64,000 nucleotides of DNA from an uncultured Mollicutes bacterium (lineage in GTDB: Bacteria; Bacillota_I; Bacilli_A; RF39; UBA660), in assembly GCA_900543055.1 (NCBI GenBank), contig UQQI01000001.1, positions 58,831 through 122,830 of the forward strand. The letters are read 5' to 3'. The first letter of the stretch is position 1, and each line of letters opens with the position of its first letter. Position numbers and translations under genes: made by a program. The notes under the pieces are model-generated. The model was not told the origin of the DNA and made no database searches. It worked only from the letters and a program-made list of their open reading frames with translations. Positions 17,009 to 25,922 of this stretch are shown here, piece by piece.

Positions 17009-17575
17009 TTAGTTATCACTATAAATAAACTTTTTTATACCATCATAACTTAATTTTTCAATCAAATTACAAATATAATCTACACTCTCATCAAAATCAT
17101 TTTTCACCCAATAATTAATAATACCAAGAGCACCATTAAATATAAAAACAGAAGCGTATGAAATATCTTCATCATCTAATTTAGGAAATTTACTTTTCCA
17201 TCTTACGTAGCAATTATTATATGTAATTTCCAAAATCTCATTTAGAAATGAACCGGTATTATTATTTATACTAAATATAATTTTAGTAAGTTTTTTTTCT
17301 TTAACTAACGTTTCTAATAATCCCTTAGTATAAGTAGAGACAGAACTTTTATCTGAATTAGTTTTTATAGATTCTCTTAAACACTCTACAAATTCATCTT
17401 GTATTTTATCGAATAAATCAAATACATCTAAATAATATCTATAAAAAGTTGCTCTATTTATATCAGAAATTCTACATATTTCACTAACTGTTATTTTATT
17501 TAATTCTTTTTCTTCTAAAAGATTTAAAAATGTCTCTTTAATAATCTTTTTAGTATATCTAATTCTTCTATCCAT
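17009..17575 (-). CDS. TetR-family transcriptional regulator
   Basis: A 188-residue TetR-type repressor. The N-terminal helix-turn-helix reads LNKITVSEICRISDINRATF followed by YRYY, the hallmark of the family. The C-terminal ligand domain resembles the DhaS-type group but the ligand is unknown. AAGGAGAT precedes the ATG. It is divergent from the acyl-CoA ligase gene, with inverted repeats in the intervening 172 bases, so it probably controls that gene and itself. Confidence 0.85.
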   Translation of the reverse strand: MDRRIRYTKKIIKETFLNLLEEKELNKITVSEICRISDINRATFYRYYLDVFDLFDKIQDEFVECLRESIKTNSDKSSVSTYTKGLLETLVKEKKLTKIIFSINNNTGSFLNEILEITYNNCYVRWKSKFPKLDDEDISYASVFIFNGALGIINYWVKNDFDESVDYICNLIEKLSYDGIKKFIYSDN

Positions 17576-17615
17576 AAGTATCTCCTTAAATTACAATTTA
17601 ATATAAAATAATTTA

Positions 17616-17643
17616 TTAAACATAACTATTTAGAAATGTTTAA
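17616..17643. promoter_or_regulatory. Inverted repeat, candidate TetR operator
   Basis: TTAAACAT (17616-17623) and ATGTTTAA (17636-17643) are a perfect eight-base inverted repeat with a 12-base centre. A third copy, ATGTTTAA, is at 17724-17731, just before the ligase ribosome binding site. The sites lie between the divergent tetR-type gene and ligase gene. Confidence 0.5.
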
Positions 17644-17747
17644 CTAATACCATTTTATAAAAAATTGTTGATTGAATATATATCAATATAAAATATATAA
17701 TACATTTGTAAAATATTCAACACATGTTTAATAAAAATGGAGGATTT

Positions 17748-19460
17748 ATGAATATATTTAAAAAGAAAAAAGAAGTTTACGAGAATGCCTGGGATAAATA
17801 TTATGATAAAGATAAGAGAAATATATCTATACCTAACATCTCCATATATGATTATTTTGAAAGAACAACCATAAATCATGAGTATGACTCAGCAATAAAC
17901 TATTTTGGAGAAAAAACAAGCTATATAGAATTAATAAGTAAAATCGATTTATGTGCAAAATCACTTGCAAGTATTGGAATAAGAGAAAATGATGTAGTAA
18001 CAATATGTCTACCAAATGTTCCTGAAGCAATTATTTCGTTTTATGCTGTAAATAAAATAGGCGCAATTGCTAGTATGCTACATCCACTATCATCTGAAGA
18101 AGAAATAAAAGATTCCCTTATTAAAACAAAATCAGTATGCTTATTTCTACATAATGCATCTTATGAAAAAGTAGAAAATATAATTGACTCAACGAAAGTA
18201 TATAAAACAATATTAATATCTCCTAGAGACTCAATGCCATCACTATTAGGCTTAGGTTATCTTCTTACAAAAGATTTAAAAGTAAAAATTCCTAAAAATA
18301 CAGAAAAATTTATGTATTGGTATAATTTCTTAGAAAAAGGTAATTTATATAATAAAGATGTTTTTATAAGAAGAACAAAAGAAAATGATGCAGTTATACT
18401 TCATAGTGGAGGTACAACAGGTACGCCAAAAAATATAGTTTTAACGAACGGAAATATCAATGCTATCATGGAACAAGCTAAAATAATATTTAATGATATT
18501 GGACCAGGAGATAAATTTTTGTCTATCTTACCAATGTTCCATTGCTTTGGACTCGTTGTAAATATATGTTGTCCATTAATGTTTTCAGCAGAAGTAATTT
18601 TAATTCCACAGTTTGATGCAAAAAGATTTGATAAACTAATTAGAAAATATCAACCTAATATTTTATTAGGAGTTCCAACCTTATTTGAAGCACTAATAAA
18701 AAATCCATATATGCAGGGATTAGATATGTCTAATATCAAATATGTAGTAAGTGGAGGTGATACTTTAAGCATAGAAAAAAATGAAAAAGTAAATAAATTC
18801 TTAAAAGAACATAATAGTAAAGCACATATTATACAAGGTTATGGTATGACAGAAACAACAGGTCCAGCAACTTTTGGTGCGAAAGGTTCCGATAAGCTTG
18901 GTTCAGTTGGAATACCTCTTCCTGGAAATAAAGTAAAAATAATTAATAGAGATACAATGGAAGAAGTAAATACAAAAGAAATTGGTGAAATATGTATATC
19001 AGGCCCAACTGTAATGTCAAGATATCTTAATAATAGAGAAGAAACAAATGCAATAATAAAAAAACATCCAGATAATATAGAGTGGGTTCATACAGGTGAT
19101 TTAGGATATATAGATGAAGATGGAGTATTATTTTTTCTTCAAAGACTAAAAAGAATGATTATTTCATCAGGATATAACGTTTATCCTTCACATATTGAAG
19201 AAATCCTACAGAAAAATGAACTTATTGAAGAAGCCGGTGTTATAGGAATACCACACCCATATAAAATACAAGTACCAAAAGCATACATTGTATTAAAGAA
19301 AAATATAACTGATGAGGTAGAGGCAATTAATAAAATAAAAAAATATTGTGAAAAAAATTTATCAAAGTACATGATTCCTAAATATTTCGTAATAAGAAAA
19401 GAATTACCAAAAACTCTCGTTGGAAAAATTAATTATAAAGAGCTAGAGAAGGAACAATAA
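17748..19460 (+). CDS. AMP-forming acyl-CoA ligase
   Basis: A 570-residue adenylate-forming enzyme that would activate a fatty or other carboxylic acid with ATP and CoA. Motifs: LHSGGTTGTPKNIVLTNG (phosphate loop), GYGMTETTGPATFGA, and VHTGDLGYIDEDG followed by FFLQRLKRMI. The C-terminal catalytic lysine lies in KTLVGKINYKEL. The ATG at 17748 follows TGGAGGA; an in-frame ATG at 17724 lacks a binding site. Likely under control of the divergent TetR protein. Substrate is not determined; a terminator overlaps the stop codon. Confidence 0.88.
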   Translation: MNIFKKKKEVYENAWDKYYDKDKRNISIPNISIYDYFERTTINHEYDSAINYFGEKTSYIELISKIDLCAKSLASIGIRENDVVTICLPNVPEAIISFYAVNKIGAIASMLHPLSSEEEIKDSLIKTKSVCLFLHNASYEKVENIIDSTKVYKTILISPRDSMPSLLGLGYLLTKDLKVKIPKNTEKFMYWYNFLEKGNLYNKDVFIRRTKENDAVILHSGGTTGTPKNIVLTNGNINAIMEQAKIIFNDIGPGDKFLSILPMFHCFGLVVNICCPLMFSAEVILIPQFDAKRFDKLIRKYQPNILLGVPTLFEALIKNPYMQGLDMSNIKYVVSGGDTLSIEKNEKVNKFLKEHNSKAHIIQGYGMTETTGPATFGAKGSDKLGSVGIPLPGNKVKIINRDTMEEVNTKEIGEICISGPTVMSRYLNNREETNAIIKKHPDNIEWVHTGDLGYIDEDGVLFFLQRLKRMIISSGYNVYPSHIEEILQKNELIEEAGVIGIPHPYKIQVPKAYIVLKKNITDEVEAINKIKKYCEKNLSKYMIPKYFVIRKELPKTLVGKINYKELEKEQ

Positions 19461-19475
19461 ATATTGTTCTTTTAT
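19452..19475 (+). terminator. Terminator overlapping the ligase stop
   Basis: GAACAAT (19452-19458) pairs with ATTGTTC (19463-19469), then T-rich sequence. The TAA stop lies in the loop region. Confidence 0.8.
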
Positions 19476-19476
19476 A

Positions 19477-19505
19477 TTGTAAAAAAAATAAAAAAAAGAT
19501 ATAAT
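19477..19505 (+). promoter_or_regulatory. Promoter of the type VII secretion-like operon
   Basis: TTGTAA (19477-19482), 17 bases, TATAAT (19500-19505). A second TATAAT is at 19512-19517. It directly follows the preceding terminator. Confidence 0.6.
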
Positions 19506-19541
19506 AAAATATATAATTAGAATAATACGGGGTGATTTCTA

Positions 19542-22500
19542 GTGATAGTTAGGCTAATCAAAAAGAATAAGATTTACAACTTTGTTTTACCAACTAAAAT
19601 ATCTGGAAACTACTGGATTACTGATAATGACTATTTAGGAAATACAAGAAACTTAATAAATGTTGAAGAAGAAAATGGTAAATGGAAAATAAAAAGTGAC
19701 TTCGAGACAAAAATTATGTCTGGAGAAACAGAAGTTGAATCAGCATTTTTAAAAGAATACACTTTATATTTTTTAAAAGTAAATACAGATAATGAGTTTG
19801 TAATATTATATTGTTCCCCCACTCTTGATAAGCAGAGTTTTAGATTAAGACTACTTTCACAAAAAGAAATATTAATAGGAACTGATAATAGAGCACAAAT
19901 TTGTTATAATTATCCATTAGTTTCAAGACAACATGCAAGATTAATTTATAATAACGGAACATGGGTAGTTCAAGACTTAAATAGTAAATACGGAACATAC
20001 GTTAATAATCAAGCAATTACTACAAGACCTCTAGAATATGGAGATATTGTTTTTATCATGGGATTAAAAATAATTGTTATGAATAATTCACTAATTATTA
20101 ATAATGTTGAAGGATTCTTAAGAATAGATAGTGGAAGTTTTGAAACGATAGGACCGATAGTACAAAAACAAGTTGAGTTTGATAATCCAGATGAAGAACA
20201 AATAGAGTTTTATAAAGAAGATGACTATTTTTATAGAGCACCTCGTTTTAAAACAGGAATAGAGCCAGTAAATATAACAATTGATCCACCTCCAGGACAA
20301 TCTGAAGAGGATAAAACACCAGCAATATTTACAATAGGACCAATGCTTACTATGGCAATGATGTCTATGTCTATGGGATATAATTCTGTAATGGGAGTTA
20401 TAAATGGTACAGCTGATTGGGCATCATCACTTCCATCAATAGTAATGTCTGGTGCTATGATGTCAACAATGTTATTATGGCCAACACTTCAAAGAAAATA
20501 TCAAAAGAAACAACGTAAAAAAGAAGAAAAAGAAAGAAAAACTAAATATACTGAATATCTTGAAAGTAAAAAAGAAAAAATTCAGTCCGAAATGAAAATC
20601 CAAAGACAAATATTAATAGATAATTATCTTCCACTAAATGAAACAAAAGAAATTATTTACCAAAAAAAGAGAAATTTATGGGAAAGAGAAATTGAACAAC
20701 CAGACTTTATGGATTTAAGACTTGGTGTTGGTACTACTGAGTTAATTGGACAAATAGGAGTACCAGAAGAACATTTCTCACTAAAAGACGATGACTTGTT
20801 AAAAGAAGTATATAAAGTTGGAAGCACATCACGTACCCTTGAAAATGTTCCAGTATCATTAAACTTTGTTCAGAAAAATATGATAGCAATCATTGGAACC
20901 GGTATAAATAAAAAACAATTTGTTGATGGTTTAATTTTACAAATGCTTGCATATCACAGCTATGAAGATTTAAAAATTGTACTTTTAACAAACGAACAAA
21001 ATGAATCTAATTGGGATTATTTAAAGGTAGCTCCTCATTGCTGGAATAATAGTAAAACATTTAGGTATTTCGCAACAAACTTAGATGAAGCAAAAGAAAT
21101 ATCTCTTGAACTAGAAAAGTCAATGCAAGCAAGAAAATTTAAAGATAATAATGGAAAAATGGAATTAAGTGGAGCAGATTATCACAAATATAAACCATAT
21201 TATATGATAATAACTGATGACTATAAATTAATAAGAGATACAGACATTATAAAAGACGTATCAGAAATGCCAATTAATTATGGATTCAGTTTAGTAGTTA
21301 TTAGTCCAAGACTTATTAATATACCTAATGAGTGTAAAACTTTTATCAGTATTGGCGATAAAAAGTCAGGTGTATTTGAAAATGAACTTGTCTCTAATAA
21401 ACAAAAAGAATTTGAAGCAGATTTTGACCCAACACTTAATATGTATGAATGTTGTAAAATAATAGCAAATATTCCAATTGATATTGCAAGAGAAAGTAGA
21501 AGTCTACCACAAAGTGTATCATTCCTTGAAATGTATAATGTTGGTATGGTAGAGCAATTGAATGTACTTAACAGATGGAAAATGAATGATCCAACTAAGT
21601 CATTGCAAACACCAATTGGACTAGATAAGTCAAGAGAGTTATTCAAACTAGACTTACATGAAAAAGCACATGGTCCACATGGTTTAATTGCTGGAATGAC
21701 TGGTTCTGGTAAATCAGAATTCATTATTAGTTATATATTATCAATGGCACTAAACTATCACCCTTACGAAGTATCATTTGTACTTATCGATTATAAAGGT
21801 GGAGGTTTAACTGGTGCATTCGAAAATAAAGAAACAGGTATGAAATTGCCTCATTTAGCAGGTACTATTACTAACCTTGATACAGTTGAAATGAACAGAT
21901 CTCTTGCCTCTGTACAAAGTGAATTAAGAAAACGTCAAAGAATGTTTAATGAAGCAAGAGATAAGTTAGACGAATCTACTATCGATATTTATAAATATCA
22001 AAGTCTATATCGCAGAGGTTTAGTAGAAAAGCCTATTTCACATTTATTTATAATTTCAGATGAGTTTGCCGAATTGAAACAACAAAGACCTGAGTTCATG
22101 GAACAATTAATTTCAACAGCTCGTATCGGACGTTCTTTAGGAGTCCACTTAATACTAGCAACCCAGAAACCGAGTGGTGTTGTTAATGATCAAATCTGGT
22201 CAAACTCAAAATTTAGAATATGTTTAAGAGTTCAAGACAAGTCAGACTCAATGGATATGATAAAATGTCCAGATGCAGCAGAATTAAAAACTACAGGTAG
22301 ATTCTATTTACAAGTAGGTTATAATGAACTATTTGCAATGGGTCAAGCAGCTTGGGCAGGAGCTCAATATTATCCAACTGAAAAAAGAAAGAAAAAAGTA
22401 GATCAAACAATAAAGATAGTTGATAATGTTGGTACAGTAATAAAGTCTCTCGACACTAAACAAAATGAAGTTGTAGTAGCAAGTAAAGGTGAAGAAATAA

Positions 22501-24110
22501 CAAGTATTATTAAATATATAGTTGAACAAGCAAAAAGTGAAAATATAGCAATAGACCAACTATGGCTTGATAGAATTCCAAATGTTATTTATACAGACGA
22601 AATTAAAGCTAAATATCATTATCAAGCACAAAAGAATGTTATTAATCCAATTATTGGAGAATATGATGACCCAGATAACCAAGCTCAAAATGTTTTAACT
22701 CTACCATTATCACAAGAAGGTAATACAATTGTTTTTGGTTCAGCAGGTAGTGGTAAAGAATTAATGCTTGCAGGAATCGTATATCAAACAATAACTTCAC
22801 ATGATTCAAAAGAAGTAAACTTCTATATTTTAGATTTCGGTGCAGAAACATTAAGAATGTTTAATAATGCCCCTCATGTTGGTGAAGTAATATTATCAAC
22901 TGATGCAGAAAAAATTGCTAACTTATTTAAAATGGTTAACCAAATTATTGATGAAAGAAAGAAGATATTTGTAGATTATAATGGTTCTTATGATTTCTAC
23001 ATTAATCATGGAGGAAAACAAATTCCAATGATAGTAATAATGATTAATAATGTAGAAGCATTCTTAGAAACATACAATGAATATGAAGAGTTAATTGGTC
23101 AAATGACAAGAGATTGTCTAAAATATGGTGTTGTATTTATATTTAGTACAAATGGTCCAAATACAGTTAGATATCGTCTAAGACAAAACTTTAAACAAAA
23201 CGTTGTATTGCAATTTAATGATCCAATGGATTATTCATCAGTAATACCAGGTGTTAGAAAGAAAGAACCATCTAAAGCATATGGCCGTGGATTAATTTTA
23301 TTAGATTCAATATTTGAATTCCAAACAGCTTTTGCTTATAGAGAAGAAAAAATGACAGACTATATAAAAATTGTTTGTGATAAATTAAATGAAATATGTG
23401 ACTATAAAGCACAAAGAATTCCTATTCTACCAGAAACAGTTACTGAAGGTATTGTAGCTAAATATTTAGGTAACTTAAGAACATTACCAGTAGGAGTAGA
23501 AAAAGAAACTCTAGATATTGCTACAATAGATTTAAACAGCAAGTTTATGTACAATATAACAGGAGAAGATGTAACAGCAGAACCAAGATTCTTAAAAGGA
23601 TTTATCAAAAATATTTTACATACTCCAAATACAAAATGTATTATATTTGATACAAATAGTGTAATAAATGAAGTTACATATGAAAATGCATTCTATAGTA
23701 AAGATACTTGCTACACAGCAATAGATCAACTAACTGATGCTTGTAACAATAATGATCCTAATACAACAACAATTGCAATATTAATTAATATAAATGCAAT
23801 GTTAAATAAATTAAGTGCTATTGAAAAAGGAAAGTTTACTTCATTAATTACTGAATGTAAAGAAAAGAATAATATTAAGTTTATTATTGTTGATAATATT
23901 GATGTAATTAAGAGTATTAACTTTGAAGCTTGGTATAAAGGTAACGTTGACTTAGCAGAAGGTATTTGGTTAGGAAATGGTATTGGAAACCAATTTACAT
24001 TAAAAGTAACAACAAATTCAAGAATACTTCGTGCAGAAGTAGAAGCTGGATTTGGTTATGTTATTAGAAAAGGTAAAGCAGTATTAATGAAATTAATGTC
24101 TGATGAATAG
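19542..24110 (+). CDS. essC: EssC-type FtsK/SpoIIIE ATPase of type VII secretion
   Basis: A 1522-residue membrane ATPase matching EssC/YukB of the Firmicute type VII (T7SSb) system, which exports small helical WXG-type proteins. In order: N-terminal beta-rich part with a forkhead-associated domain (about 105-180; VSRQHARLIYNNGTWVVQDL, NSKYGTYVN), two membrane helices (about 265-285 and 297-320), a basic coiled region, a domain without Walker A, then an active ATPase with GMTGSGKSEF near 718 and LFIISDEFAEL near 835. A later domain has GSAGSGKELM near 1065, where the final S/T is E. The GTG start follows GGGGTGA. Full length for EssC. A 9-base gap leads to esaB. Confidence 0.9.
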   Translation: MIVRLIKKNKIYNFVLPTKISGNYWITDNDYLGNTRNLINVEEENGKWKIKSDFETKIMSGETEVESAFLKEYTLYFLKVNTDNEFVILYCSPTLDKQSFRLRLLSQKEILIGTDNRAQICYNYPLVSRQHARLIYNNGTWVVQDLNSKYGTYVNNQAITTRPLEYGDIVFIMGLKIIVMNNSLIINNVEGFLRIDSGSFETIGPIVQKQVEFDNPDEEQIEFYKEDDYFYRAPRFKTGIEPVNITIDPPPGQSEEDKTPAIFTIGPMLTMAMMSMSMGYNSVMGVINGTADWASSLPSIVMSGAMMSTMLLWPTLQRKYQKKQRKKEEKERKTKYTEYLESKKEKIQSEMKIQRQILIDNYLPLNETKEIIYQKKRNLWEREIEQPDFMDLRLGVGTTELIGQIGVPEEHFSLKDDDLLKEVYKVGSTSRTLENVPVSLNFVQKNMIAIIGTGINKKQFVDGLILQMLAYHSYEDLKIVLLTNEQNESNWDYLKVAPHCWNNSKTFRYFATNLDEAKEISLELEKSMQARKFKDNNGKMELSGADYHKYKPYYMIITDDYKLIRDTDIIKDVSEMPINYGFSLVVISPRLINIPNECKTFISIGDKKSGVFENELVSNKQKEFEADFDPTLNMYECCKIIANIPIDIARESRSLPQSVSFLEMYNVGMVEQLNVLNRWKMNDPTKSLQTPIGLDKSRELFKLDLHEKAHGPHGLIAGMTGSGKSEFIISYILSMALNYHPYEVSFVLIDYKGGGLTGAFENKETGMKLPHLAGTITNLDTVEMNRSLASVQSELRKRQRMFNEARDKLDESTIDIYKYQSLYRRGLVEKPISHLFIISDEFAELKQQRPEFMEQLISTARIGRSLGVHLILATQKPSGVVNDQIWSNSKFRICLRVQDKSDSMDMIKCPDAAELKTTGRFYLQVGYNELFAMGQAAWAGAQYYPTEKRKKKVDQTIKIVDNVGTVIKSLDTKQNEVVVASKGEEITSIIKYIVEQAKSENIAIDQLWLDRIPNVIYTDEIKAKYHYQAQKNVINPIIGEYDDPDNQAQNVLTLPLSQEGNTIVFGSAGSGKELMLAGIVYQTITSHDSKEVNFYILDFGAETLRMFNNAPHVGEVILSTDAEKIANLFKMVNQIIDERKKIFVDYNGSYDFYINHGGKQIPMIVIMINNVEAFLETYNEYEELIGQMTRDCLKYGVVFIFSTNGPNTVRYRLRQNFKQNVVLQFNDPMDYSSVIPGVRKKEPSKAYGRGLILLDSIFEFQTAFAYREEKMTDYIKIVCDKLNEICDYKAQRIPILPETVTEGIVAKYLGNLRTLPVGVEKETLDIATIDLNSKFMYNITGEDVTAEPRFLKGFIKNILHTPNTKCIIFDTNSVINEVTYENAFYSKDTCYTAIDQLTDACNNNDPNTTTIAILININAMLNKLSAIEKGKFTSLITECKEKNNIKFIIVDNIDVIKSINFEAWYKGNVDLAEGIWLGNGIGNQFTLKVTTNSRILRAEVEAGFGYVIRKGKAVLMKLMSDE

Positions 24111-24119
24111 GAGGTTTAT

Positions 24120-24374
24120 ATGAATAATAAAATTTTAATTGAATTAGAAATTCCTCTTATTGAGAAAAGGTATGATTTATTTATACCTATAAACAAAAAG
24201 GTTGGAACAGTAAAGAACTTAATTGAAAATGCGCTAGTCGAGTTAACAGACAGTGCTTACGTTCCAAAAGATGATAGTAATTTCTATAGTAAAGAAACTG
24301 GTGAAATATTCGATGTTAATAAAACTGTAAGAGATACTAATTTAAGAAATGGTTCTAGAATTATATTAATTTAG
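24120..24374 (+). CDS. EsaB/YukD-like ubiquitin-fold protein
   Basis: An 84-residue protein similar in size and pattern to EsaB/YukD: ILIELEIPLIEKRYDLFIPI, a central helix with TVKNLIENALVEL, and the end LRNGSRIILI, as expected for the ubiquitin-like beta-grasp fold. EsaB is a cytosolic component or regulator of T7SSb. AGGAGGT precedes the ATG. Its place directly after essC supports the assignment. Confidence 0.8.
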   Translation: MNNKILIELEIPLIEKRYDLFIPINKKVGTVKNLIENALVELTDSAYVPKDDSNFYSKETGEIFDVNKTVRDTNLRNGSRIILI

Positions 24375-24383
24375 GAGGTACAT

Positions 24384-24608
24384 ATGTCAGATTATAATCA
24401 ATACATAACTGCAGTTAATAAGATATTTGATTATCTTGAAAAAATGAAAGCCGGTTGGAATAATCTAGATAATATTAATTATATTGAGAGTATTGAAGAA
24501 TATAAACAGATTGTTGTAAATAATGTTGAACAATTTAAAAAACAAGCTTCTGTACCACCAACTAATACTGAAAACCAAGAAAGTTTGGAGGCTTTAGGCG
24601 ATGATTGA
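24384..24608 (+). CDS. Small helical protein, candidate T7SS substrate or chaperone
   Basis: A 74-residue, mostly helical acidic protein with one tryptophan (KAGWNNLDN, W25) and a downstream YIESIEEYKQ. This is reminiscent of the WxG turn and YxxxE tail of WXG100 proteins, but it is shorter than the usual 95-100 residues and has no exact WXG. The tail is rich in P, T, N and E. AGGAGGT precedes the ATG. It overlaps the next gene by 8 bases, so the two are translationally coupled. Family not recognised; association with secretion rests on position. Confidence 0.65.
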   Translation: MSDYNQYITAVNKIFDYLEKMKAGWNNLDNINYIESIEEYKQIVVNNVEQFKKQASVPPTNTENQESLEALGDD

Positions 24609-24819
24609 TAAATTAACATATGATCAAATACTAGCAATTTCTAAAGAACTATCAGTTCAAGCAGATATTATTGATAAATTAGTACAAAATAGAAATATTC
24701 AAGACTTAAAAGACTTTGCTGCAACAGTAGAAGGATATTCAAAATTTTTAGAAACAACAGTTTTAATGAATAAAGATGCTGATAAAGCCTTAGAAGATTT
24801 AAAAAGAATGAAAAAATAA
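24601..24819 (+). CDS. Second small helical protein of the T7SS operon
   Basis: A 72-residue helical protein (MIDKLTYDQILAISKELSVQ at the start, KALEDLKRMKK at the end) with no tryptophan and no signal peptide. Its pattern resembles half of a WXG-type hairpin or the small LXG-associated helical partners of T7SSb. It starts inside the preceding gene, GGAGG lying eleven bases upstream. It is the last gene of the operon. It may form a heterodimer with the 74-residue protein; this is inference. Confidence 0.62.
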   Translation: MIDKLTYDQILAISKELSVQADIIDKLVQNRNIQDLKDFAATVEGYSKFLETTVLMNKDADKALEDLKRMKK

Positions 24820-24850
24820 AGGAAACAATTAATTCCTTTATTTTTTTTAA
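24813..24850. terminator. Bidirectional terminator
   Basis: AATAAAGGA (24815-24823) pairs with TCCTTTATT (24834-24842), followed by T8 on the plus strand and preceded by A6 that gives a T-run on the minus strand. It serves both the secretion operon and the convergent phospholipase-like gene. Confidence 0.88.
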
Positions 24851-25815
24851 AATTCAAAGTATTTCATTTCTTTATCTATAGAGCAATCAAGTCCAGTAAC
24901 ATAACTATTATTATGAAAAACTGACTCCAAATCAATATCTTTATTATTTAAATAATCAAAAGAAGCACATACTAACACTTTAGCCAACTTAATAGATTTT
25001 AAATATAAATCTATAAAAGACTCAGTACTAGTTAAATCATACTTAACTGGATTTCTCCACATATTATGATTATTATTTAAAAAATTATGTCTATCTTTTA
25101 AAGTATAATGATAACTTACTGCTTCAAATCTAAAAGTACCAGCAGTAGTAAAAGTATCAATTAACTTATAAAAATTCTTTTTTATACCATATTTATCACA
25201 TCTAAGTAACTTAATTGCAGTCTTCATTTGAACTAAAGATTTATAATAAATTTTACTCATATCTTTCATTTTAAAAGTATTAAAAAAAGTATAATCAATA
25301 GTTTTATTTAAACTATCAGAAAACTTTTCAGTATCAAAACAAAAGCTACAAATATCATACTTATATGGATTGGATTTAAATCTTCTTCTAATCATATCAT
25401 TATCAATATATGTCTCCATAAAAGCATGAATATTATTATATTTATAAGTTTCTTTTTTACCTTTTATAAAATTACCAGTTTTATAAAATATATATGGATG
25501 AATTGTTGAATCTAAAATATAATGACATATAAATCCAACTAAAAAAGATAAAGTATCAGAATCCCTAATAGAATTATCTTTAATATATCTTGTTAGATTT
25601 AAAAAGAATTCTTGTGACTGATTTCTATGAAAAAAGCTTTGGAATTTTCTAATATCTTTTCCAGGACTTAAAGACAATAAATTATAAAACATTAAACTAT
25701 CTGTACTTTGTCCAAACATTTTTAATCTGCTTATACTTAAAGAATTTTTAATATCATCGGGTAAAATATCATAAACGTCTTTAGCAAAACACGCATGTGT
25801 CATTGTAGCTGGCAT
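24847..25815 (-). CDS. Zinc-dependent phospholipase C family protein
   Basis: A 322-residue protein of the zinc-dependent phospholipase C-like family. MPATMTHACFAKDVYDILPD at the start and GFICHYILDSTIHPYIFYK in the middle carry the histidine/aspartate pattern (THxxF, then HYxxDxxxHP) expected for the metal site. There is no obvious signal peptide, unlike secreted phospholipases, and many members of this family have no known substrate. GGGGGAG precedes the ATG on the minus strand. Single gene, convergent with the secretion operon. Confidence 0.75.
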   Translation of the reverse strand: MPATMTHACFAKDVYDILPDDIKNSLSISRLKMFGQSTDSLMFYNLLSLSPGKDIRKFQSFFHRNQSQEFFLNLTRYIKDNSIRDSDTLSFLVGFICHYILDSTIHPYIFYKTGNFIKGKKETYKYNNIHAFMETYIDNDMIRRRFKSNPYKYDICSFCFDTEKFSDSLNKTIDYTFFNTFKMKDMSKIYYKSLVQMKTAIKLLRCDKYGIKKNFYKLIDTFTTAGTFRFEAVSYHYTLKDRHNFLNNNHNMWRNPVKYDLTSTESFIDLYLKSIKLAKVLVCASFDYLNNKDIDLESVFHNNSYVTGLDCSIDKEMKYFEF

Positions 25816-25895
25816 AAAATCTCCCCCATACCGATTTATTTATTTAATTATAACATATAATTTAACTAAAATTTCATACTTTTATTTTAATAATA

Positions 25896-25904
25896 TGTTA
25901 TAAT
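25896..25904 (+). promoter_or_regulatory. Extended -10 promoter of the Abi gene
   Basis: TG-T-TATAAT at 25896-25904, 19 bases before the start codon. Confidence 0.6.
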
Positions 25905-25922
25905 CTATAATAGGGTGAAACT

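Noticed and set aside
24384..24819. Canonical WXG100 (EsxA) proteins
   Set aside because: Both products are too short and neither contains W-x-G; only a loose resemblance in helix pattern and the YxxxE-like tail remains.
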